In this document: piece after piece, positions 58,030-64,000 of the stretch
Layout: every line of letters begins with the position of its first letter
Numbering within the stretch: position 1 is the first letter of the stretch
NCBI RefSeq assembly: GCF_002776525.5
Contig: NC_045439.1
Span: 118,029,100-118,093,099 of the forward strand
Length of the DNA stretch: 64,000 bases
Origin: Piliocolobus tephrosceles
Taxonomy: Eukaryota; Chordata; Mammalia; Primates; Cercopithecidae
Direction of reading: 5' to 3'
The notes under the pieces: generated by a model
The model's input: only the letters and a program-made list of their open reading frames with translations
What the model was told of the DNA's origin: nothing
The model's database searches: none
Position numbers and translations under genes: made by a program

Positions 58030-59160
58030 TGACTTTTCACATAGAGAATTGAAAATAGCTGTGTTGAGGAAACTCAAATAAATTCAAGATAACACAGAAA
58101 GAATTCAGAATTCTATCACATAAATTTAACAAAGAAACTGAAATAATTAAATGAGTCAGTCTGAGTGCAGGGTTCATTGGCTCATGCCTCTAATCCCAGC
58201 AGTTTGGGAGGCCAAGGCTGGGATTTGAAGTCAGAAGTTCGAGACCAGCCTGACCAACATGGTGAAACCCCATCTCCACTAAAAGCACAAAAATTAGCTT
58301 GGCGTGGTGGTGCATGCATGCAGTCCCAGCTACCTGGGAGGCTGAGGCAGAAGAATTGCTTGAACCCAGGAGGTAGAGGTTGCAGTGAACTGAGATCATG
58401 CCACTGCACTGCAGCCTAGGTGACAGAGTTAGACTGTCTCAAATAAATAAATAAATAAATAAATAAAGGGTCAATCAGAAATTCAGAGCTGAAAAATGCA
58501 GTTGGCCTACGAAAGAGTGTATCAGAGTTCTTTATAGCTGGATGCATCAAGCAGAAGAAAGAATCAGAATGAGCTTGAAGACAGGCCATTTGAAAATAAT
58601 AAGAGGAGATAAAAGACAAAAAAATACAAAGCAATGAAGCATGCCTAAATGATCTAGAAAATAAACACAAAAGGGCAAATCTAAGGGTTACTGGCCTTAA
58701 ATAGGAGGAAGAGAAAGGAATAGTGGTGAAAAGTTTATTCAAAGGGATAATAACAGAGAACTTCCCAAGCCAAGAGAAAGATATCAATTTCCAAGTCCAT
58801 GAAGGTTATAGAACACCAAGCCAATTTAATCCAAACAAGACTTCCTAAAGGCATTTAGTAAGCAAATATCTAAAGGTCAAGGATAAAGAAAGGATTTTAA
58901 AAGCAGTAAGATAAAAGAAATAAGTAACATACAATGGAGCTCCAATATCTGGGAGCAGACTTGTCATTGGAAATCTCACAAATCAGGAAAGAGTGGTATC
59001 ACATAGTTAAAGTACTGAAGGAAAGAAACCTTTTACCCTAGAATAGTATATACAGCAAAATAATCATCAAACATGAAGGAGAAATAAAAACTTTTGCAGA
59101 CAAACAAAAGCTTAGGGATTTCATCGATGTCAGGCCTGTCCTACAAGGAAGCTATAAATA
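58030..59160 (+). pseudogene. L1M ORF1 relic
   Basis: Landmarks of old L1 ORF1 and its upstream region include GAAAATAGCTGTGTTGAGGA, GAACTTCCCAAGCCAAGAGA, TTTACCCTAGAATAGTATAT (usually 'accaagaatactatac') and TTTGCAGACAAACAAAAGCT. An Alu (58166-58468) splits its N-terminal half. Many stops are present and no frame exceeds about 80 codons. Boundaries are approximate. Confidence 0.6.
58166..58468 (+). mobile_element. AluS-like SINE with (AAAT)n tail
   Basis: A sense Alu from GCAGGGTTCATTGGCTCATG to GGTGACAGAGTTAGACTGTC, ending in AAATAAAT repeats (58440-58468). It is inserted in the L1M ORF1 region. CpG decay is advanced. No clear target duplication was found. Confidence 0.9.
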
Positions 59161-59734
59161 GTACTTCAATCAAAAAGAAAAGAACATTAATGAGCAATAA
59201 GTAATCACCTGAAGGTAGAAAACTTACTAGTAACAGTAAATACACAGAAAAACACAGAATATTGTAACAGTGTAATTATGGTGTGTAAACTCTGCTTATC
59301 CTAAGTAGAAAGGGTAAATGATGAACCAATCAAAATTAGCTATAAGCTTTCATGAAATAGCCAGTATAATAAAATATAAATAGAAGCAACAAAAAGTTAA
59401 AAAGCAAGGGGATAAAATTAAGACAAGTTTTTTAAGTCTTTCTTTTTGCTTGCTTGTTTGCTTGTCATTTTTACTTACTTGTTTGTTTCTTTAGTGTTAA
59501 GTTTTTATCAGGATAACATGATGGATTATAAGATAGTATTTGCAAGCCTCATTGTAACCTCAAACCAAAAAACATGCAAAGAATGCACAAAAAATAAAAA
59601 GCAAAAAATTAAATCATACCATCAAAGAAAGTCATCTTCACTAGAGGAAGACAGGAATGAAAGAAAGAAGAAAAAGAAGATCACAAAACAACAAGAAAAG
59701 AAATAACAAAATTGCGGGAGTAAATCCTTAATTA

Positions 59735-60613
59735 TAAATAATAACATTGAATGACAATAGACTAAACCCTCCAATCAAAACACACAGATTGGCTGAATGG
59801 ATGAAAAAACAGGACCCATTGATCTGTTGCCTGGAAATGCACGTCACCTATAAAGACGCATATAGACTGAAAATAGTGAAACAGAAAAGTATATTCTATG
59901 CCAGTGGAAGCCAAAAGAGTAAGAGTTACAATCCTTATTAGAGAAAATAGATTTCAAGATAAAAACTCTAAGAATAGACAGAGAAGGCCACTATATAAGA
60001 ACAAAGGGGTCAACTCAGCAGAGGACATAACAATTTTAAATATATATACACTCTCATAGGAGTACCCAGATACATAAAGCAAACATTATGAGCTAAAGAG
60101 AGAGAGATAGGCCCTGATGCAATAATACTTGAAGACGTCAATACCCACTTTCAGCTTTGGGCAGATCTTCCAGAGAGAAAATCAGCAAAGAAACATTATA
60201 CTCAATCTGCACTATATACTAAATAGACTTAATAGTTACAGAACATTTTATCCAAGAGTTGGAGAATACATATTATTTTCCTCAGCACATAGATAACTCT
60301 CGAGGATAGACCATATATTACATCACAAAACAAGTCTTAAAACACTAAAAGAAAAAAAGTAATAATATCAAGCACCTTCTCTGACACAGTGGGATAAAAC
60401 TGGAACTTAATAAATAACAATAGGAAATTTTGAAATAATATAAGCACATGAAAATTAAGAAATATGCTTCTGAATGACTACTGGGTCAATAAAGAAATTA
60501 AGAAAAAATTGAAAAACTTCTAGAAATAAATGATAACAGAAACACAACAGATTCAAAACTATCAGATACAGTGAAAGAAATTCTAAGAGAAAAATTTATA
60601 GCTGTAATTGCCT

Positions 60614-60617
<4 letters not shown>
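59735..60617 (+). pseudogene. L1M ORF2 relic, N-terminal part
   Basis: It starts near AATAACATTGAATGACAATA and passes GATTGGCTGAATGGATGAAA, GGCCACTATATAAGAACAAA and GGAGTACCCAGATACATAAA, the endonuclease part of ORF2. It reaches GAAATTCTAAGAGAAAAATT before the younger L1 interrupts it. Frequent stops and frameshifts. The longest frame, about 64 codons, is at 59747-59941. Confidence 0.65.

Positions 60618-60654
<37 letters not shown>
60618..60654. repeat. Poly(A) tract at L1 insertion site
   Basis: About 37 A at the joint between the L1M and the younger L1. It is upstream of a sense L1 5' end, so it is the A-rich target site (or its duplicated copy), later expanded, and not a tail of the new element. 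Confidence 0.9.
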
Positions 60655-60658
<4 letters not shown>

Positions 60659-61982
60659 GCAGCTGGCAAGATGGCTGAATCGGAGCAGCTCTGGACTGCA
60701 GTTCCCAGCAAGAAGGCAAGTGATTACTGCATTTCCAACTGAGGAACCCAGCTTATCTCATTTGGACTGGTCAGACAGTGGGTGCAGCCCAGGGAGTTTG
60801 ACAGAAGCAGGGTGGGGCGTTGCCTCACCTGGGAAGTGCAAAGGGTGGGGGAACTCCCTCTCCTAGCCAAGGGAAGCCATGAGGGACTGTGCCATGAGGA
60901 ATGGTCCATTCTGGCCCAGATACTGTGCTTTTCCCATGGTCTCCACAACTCGTAGACCAGGAGATTCCCTCCAGTGCCTACACCACCAGGGCCCTGGGTT
61001 TCAAGTACAAAAATGGACAGCCATTTGGGCAGACACCGAGCTAGCTGCAGGACTTTATTTTCATACCCCAGTGGTGCCTGTAACACAAATGAGACACAAC
61101 TATTCATTCCCCAGGAAAGGGAGATGAAGCCAGGGAGCCAAGTGGCCCAGTTCAGTGGATCCCATGCCCACAAAGCTCAGAAAGCTAAGATCCACTGGCT
61201 TGAAATTCTTGCTGCAAGCACAGCAGTCTGACATCAACCTGGGTCACTCCAGCTTGGTGTAGGGAGAAGTGTCTGCCATTACTGAAGCTTGAGAAGGCAG
61301 TTTTCCCCTCACAGAATAAACAAAGTCACTGGGAAGTTTGAACTGGGTGGAGCCCACTGCAGCTTGGAAAACTGCTGTAGCCAGACTGCCTCTCTAGATT
61401 CCTTCTCTCTGGGCAGGGCATCTCTGAAAGAAAGGCAACAGCCCCAGTCAGGGACTTATAAATGAACTGCTATCTCCCTGGACAGAGCACCTGGGGGAAG
61501 GGGCAGCTATGGGCATAGCTTCAGCAGACTTAAACTTTCCTGCCTGCCAGCTCTGAAGAGAGCAGTGAATCTCCCAGAACAGTGTTCGAGCTCTGATTAG
61601 GGACAAACTACCTCCTCAAGTTGGTCCCTGACCCCTGTGCCTCCTGACTGGGAGACATCTCCCAGCCAGGGTCGACAGACACCTCATACAGGAGAGCTCC
61701 GGCTGGCATCCGGTGGGTATCCCTCTGGGAAGAAGCTTCCAGAGGACGGAACATGCAGCAATCTTTGCTGTTCTGCAGCCTCCACTGGTGATACCCAGGC
61801 AAAGAGGCTCTGGAGTGGACCTCCAGCAAACTCCAGCAGGCCTGAACCAGAGAGGCCTGACTTAGAAGAAAAACTAACAAACAGAAAGGAATAATATCAA
61901 CGTCAACAAAAAGTATGTTCACAACAAAACCCCATCCGAAGGTTACCAGCATCAAATATCAAAGACAGATAAATCCATGAAG

Positions 61983-63000
61983 ATGGGGAGAAACCAGCTC
62001 AAAAATGTTGAAAATTGCAAAAACAAGAGCATCCTTTCTCCTCCAAAGGATTACAACTCCTCACCAGCAAGGGAACAAAACTGGACAGAGAATGAGTTTG
62101 ATGAATTGACAGAAGTAGGCTTCAGATGGTGGGTAACAACAAACTCCTCCAAGCTAAAGGAGCATGTTCTAACCCAATGCAAGAAAGCTAAGGACCTTGA
62201 AAAAAGGTTAGATGAATTGCTAGCTAGAATATCCAGTTTAGAGAAGAATATAAATGACCTGATGGAGCTGAAACACACAGCATGAGAACTTTGTGAAGCA
62301 TACACAAGTATCAATAACCAAATCGATCAAGTGGAAGAAAGGATATCAGATACTGAAGATCAACTTAATGAAATAAAGTGTGAAGACAAGATTAGAGAAA
62401 AAACAAGGAAAAGACATGAACAAAACCTCCAAGAAATATGGAACTATGTGAAAAGAACAAACCTAGGTTTGATTGGTGCAACTGAAAGTCATGGGAAGAA
62501 TGGAACCAAGTTGGAAAACGCTCATCAGGATATTATCCAGGAGAACTTCCCCAACCTAGCAAGACAGGCCAATATTCAAATCCAGGAAATACAGAGAACA
62601 CCACAAAGATAATCCTTGAGAAGAACAACCCCAAGACACATAATCATCAGACTCACCTAGGTTGAAGTGAAGGAAAAAATGTTAATGGCAGCCAGAGAGA
62701 AAGATCAGGTTACCCACAAATAGAAGCCCATCAGACTAACAGCAGATCTCTCTGCAGAAACCCTACAAGCCAGAAGAGAGTGGGGGCCAGTATTCAACAT
62801 TCTTAAAGAGAAGAATTTTCAACCTGGAATTTCATATCCAGCCAAGCTAAGCTTCATAAGCAAAGGAGAAATAAAATCCTTTACAGAGTGCTGACAGATT
62901 TTGTCACCACCAGGCCTACCTTACAAGAGCTCCTGAAGGAAGCACTAAATACGAAAAGGAACAACCGGTACCAGCCACTGCAAAAACATACCAAATTGAA
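61983..63000 (+). pseudogene. L1 ORF1 relic (younger L1)
   Basis: The expected start ATG (ATGGGGAGAAACCAG) is at 61983. The N-terminal coiled-coil stretch stays open for about 100 codons, then a TGA at 62283-62285 ends it. The second part, open at 62331-62612, covers the rest of the coiled coil and the start of the RRM (GAAATATGGAACTATGTG). The C-terminal domain is recognisable at 62820-62960 (TTCATATCCAGCCAAGCTAA) but out of frame. In live L1s this is the trimeric RNA-binding ORF1p. This copy encodes only fragments. Confidence 0.85.
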
Positions 63001-63064
63001 AAGACTATTGACATTATGAAGAAACTGCATGAACTAATGGTCAAAATAACCAACTAGCATCATA

Positions 63065-64000
63065 ATGACAGGGTCGAATTCACACATAAAAATATTAACC
63101 TTAAATGTAAATGGGCTAAATAACACAGACTGGCATGTCAGAATATACATTCTTCTCAGCACCACACTTAATCTAAAATTGACCACATAATTGGAAGTAA
63201 AACACTGCTCAGCAAATGCAAATGTATAGAAATTGTAACAGTCTCTCAGACCACAATGCAATCAAATTAGAACTTAGAATTAAGAAACTCACTCAAAACT
63301 GCACAACTACATGGAAACTGAACAACCTGCTCCTGAATGACTTTGGAATAAATAATGAAATTAAGGCAGAAATAAATGAGCTTCTTGAAACCAATGAGAA
63401 CAAAGACACAAAATACCAGAATCTATGGGACACAACTAAAGCAATGTTTAGAGGGAAATTTATAGCACCAAATGCCCACAAGAGAAAACAGGAAATATCT
63501 AAAATCAACACCCTAACATCACAATTAAAATGAACTAGAGAAACAAAAGCAAACAAATTCAAAAGCTAGCAGAAGACAAGAAATAACTAAAAATAGATGA
63601 GAGTAGAACTAAAGGGGATAGAGACACAAAAAAACCTCCAAAAAACCAGTGAATCCAGGAGCTGATTTTTTGCAAAGATCAACAAAATAGACTTCTAGCC
63701 AGACTAATAAAGAAGAAAAGAGAGAAGAATCAAATTAACACAATAAAAAGTGATAAAAAGCATATCACCACTGAGATCACAGAAATACAAACTACCACCA
63801 GAGAATACTATAAATACCTCTACATAAATAAACTAGAAAATCTAGAAGAAATAGATAAATTCCTGGACACGTATATACCCTCCCAAGTCTAAAGCAGGAA
63901 GAAGTTGAATCGCTGAATAGACCAATAACAAGTTCTGAAATTGAGGCAGTAATTGATAACGTACCAACCAAAAAAAGTCCAGAACCAGAGGGACTCACTG
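63065..64000 (+). pseudogene. L1 ORF2 relic with endonuclease-domain deletion (younger L1)
   Basis: ORF2 opens at ATGACAGGGTCGAATTCACA (63065). After about 25 codons the sequence jumps, at about 63139, from ACAGACTGGCATGTC to AGAATATACATTCTTCTCAG. In full-length L1 these two points are roughly 160 codons apart. The missing part carries most endonuclease catalytic residues. Beyond the joint an open frame runs at 63216-63533. Further stops occur before the window end. Confidence 0.8.

Larger units (their letters stand above)
53408..60617 (+). mobile_element. L1M element, sense, near full-length 5' part
   Basis: An old L1 5'UTR starts near GAGATGGAGCGGGAGTGGG. It includes AAAAATCAGGCGAGTACTAC and GAAAGAGGCACTGAAGAGAT, then tandem GC-richer units (54500-55200), an ORF1 relic (58030-59160) and the start of ORF2 (from about 59735). 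A younger L1 then interrupts ORF2 at 60618-60655. Later insertions inside it are an Alu (53503-53806), a two-LTR MaLR (55435-57729) and another Alu (58166-58468). The rest of ORF2 presumably lies beyond the window. Confidence 0.8.
60655..64000 (+). mobile_element. Younger primate L1 (L1PA/L1PB-like), 5' part, runs off window
   Basis: It begins with the L1 5' signature GGGCAGCTGGCAAGATGGC and keeps a 5'UTR of about 1.33 kb (GGACTGCAGTTCCCAGCAAG, TTGCCTCACCTGGGAAGTGC). ORF1 and the first part of ORF2 follow. It is inserted in the sense L1M ORF2. CpG loss and stops show it is inactive, but divergence is lower than in the L1 at 19757, so it is younger. The 3' part is outside the window. Confidence 0.9.

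Noticed and set aside
60724..61955. Frames of 82-149 codons on both strands
   Set aside because: They are in the 5'UTR of the younger L1, which is G+C-rich and accidentally open.

Overview
This window looks like intergenic DNA from a primate nuclear genome, most probably an Old World monkey. It is AT-rich and dominated by L1, Alu, MaLR, MIR and L2 repeats. The monkey assignment is inferred from the Alu at 41172-41475 and its antisense relative at 25002-25310. Both carry GGCTCAAGCC and GATCCGGCCACTGC where human AluY normally has GGCTCACGCC and GATCGCGCCACTGC, a pattern associated with cercopithecoid AluYR-type elements. I found no cellular protein-coding gene, exon set, tRNA, rRNA or processed pseudogene. 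Every open frame longer than about 60 codons lies in a repeat, in a microsatellite, or in sequence with no coding signal.

Layout: 1-8457 is AT-rich background with scattered old repeats (MIR, L1M, L2, one truncated Alu) and (TG)n and (TTCC)n microsatellites. A decayed but end-to-end mariner lies at 8459-9770. Sense L1 3' fragments occupy 10330-10855 and 11270-11810. A 5'-inverted L1 lies at 15200-16600. An Alu and an L1 scrap follow at 17106-17655, and a probable class I LTR in minus orientation at about 17815-18990. An almost complete sense L1 spans 19757-30824; its long 5'UTR holds a two-LTR MaLR in minus orientation, and an antisense AluY-type and a composite Alu sit further in. From 30825 to 45400 are unique stretches with L2, MIR, MER5-like hAT elements, an antisense L1M split by a MaLR LTR (34395-37065), the AluYR-like element and an Alu monomer. 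From 45020 to 53402 are antisense L1s interrupted by an MST LTR, a MADE1 and an MLT1 LTR. The last 10.6 kb is another sense L1M (from about 53408) holding an Alu, a two-LTR MaLR (55435-57729), a second Alu, and a younger L1 inserted in its ORF2 that runs off the window end.

Nothing here works as an operon or pathway. The biology is layered retrotransposition. The insertion order can be read from target-site duplications: L1M, then MaLR/MLT1, then L1P, then Alu, with the AluYR-type copies youngest. No autonomous element is intact: ORF1 and ORF2 copies are broken by stops, frameshifts and deletions, and the mariner transposase has lost a catalytic aspartate. No clearly undescribed system was seen. 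The most unusual items are a composite Alu that appears to carry a 3'-transduced segment, tandem units of about 265 bp in an L1 5'UTR, and a twin-primed L1 with a 19-bp duplication at its inversion joint.
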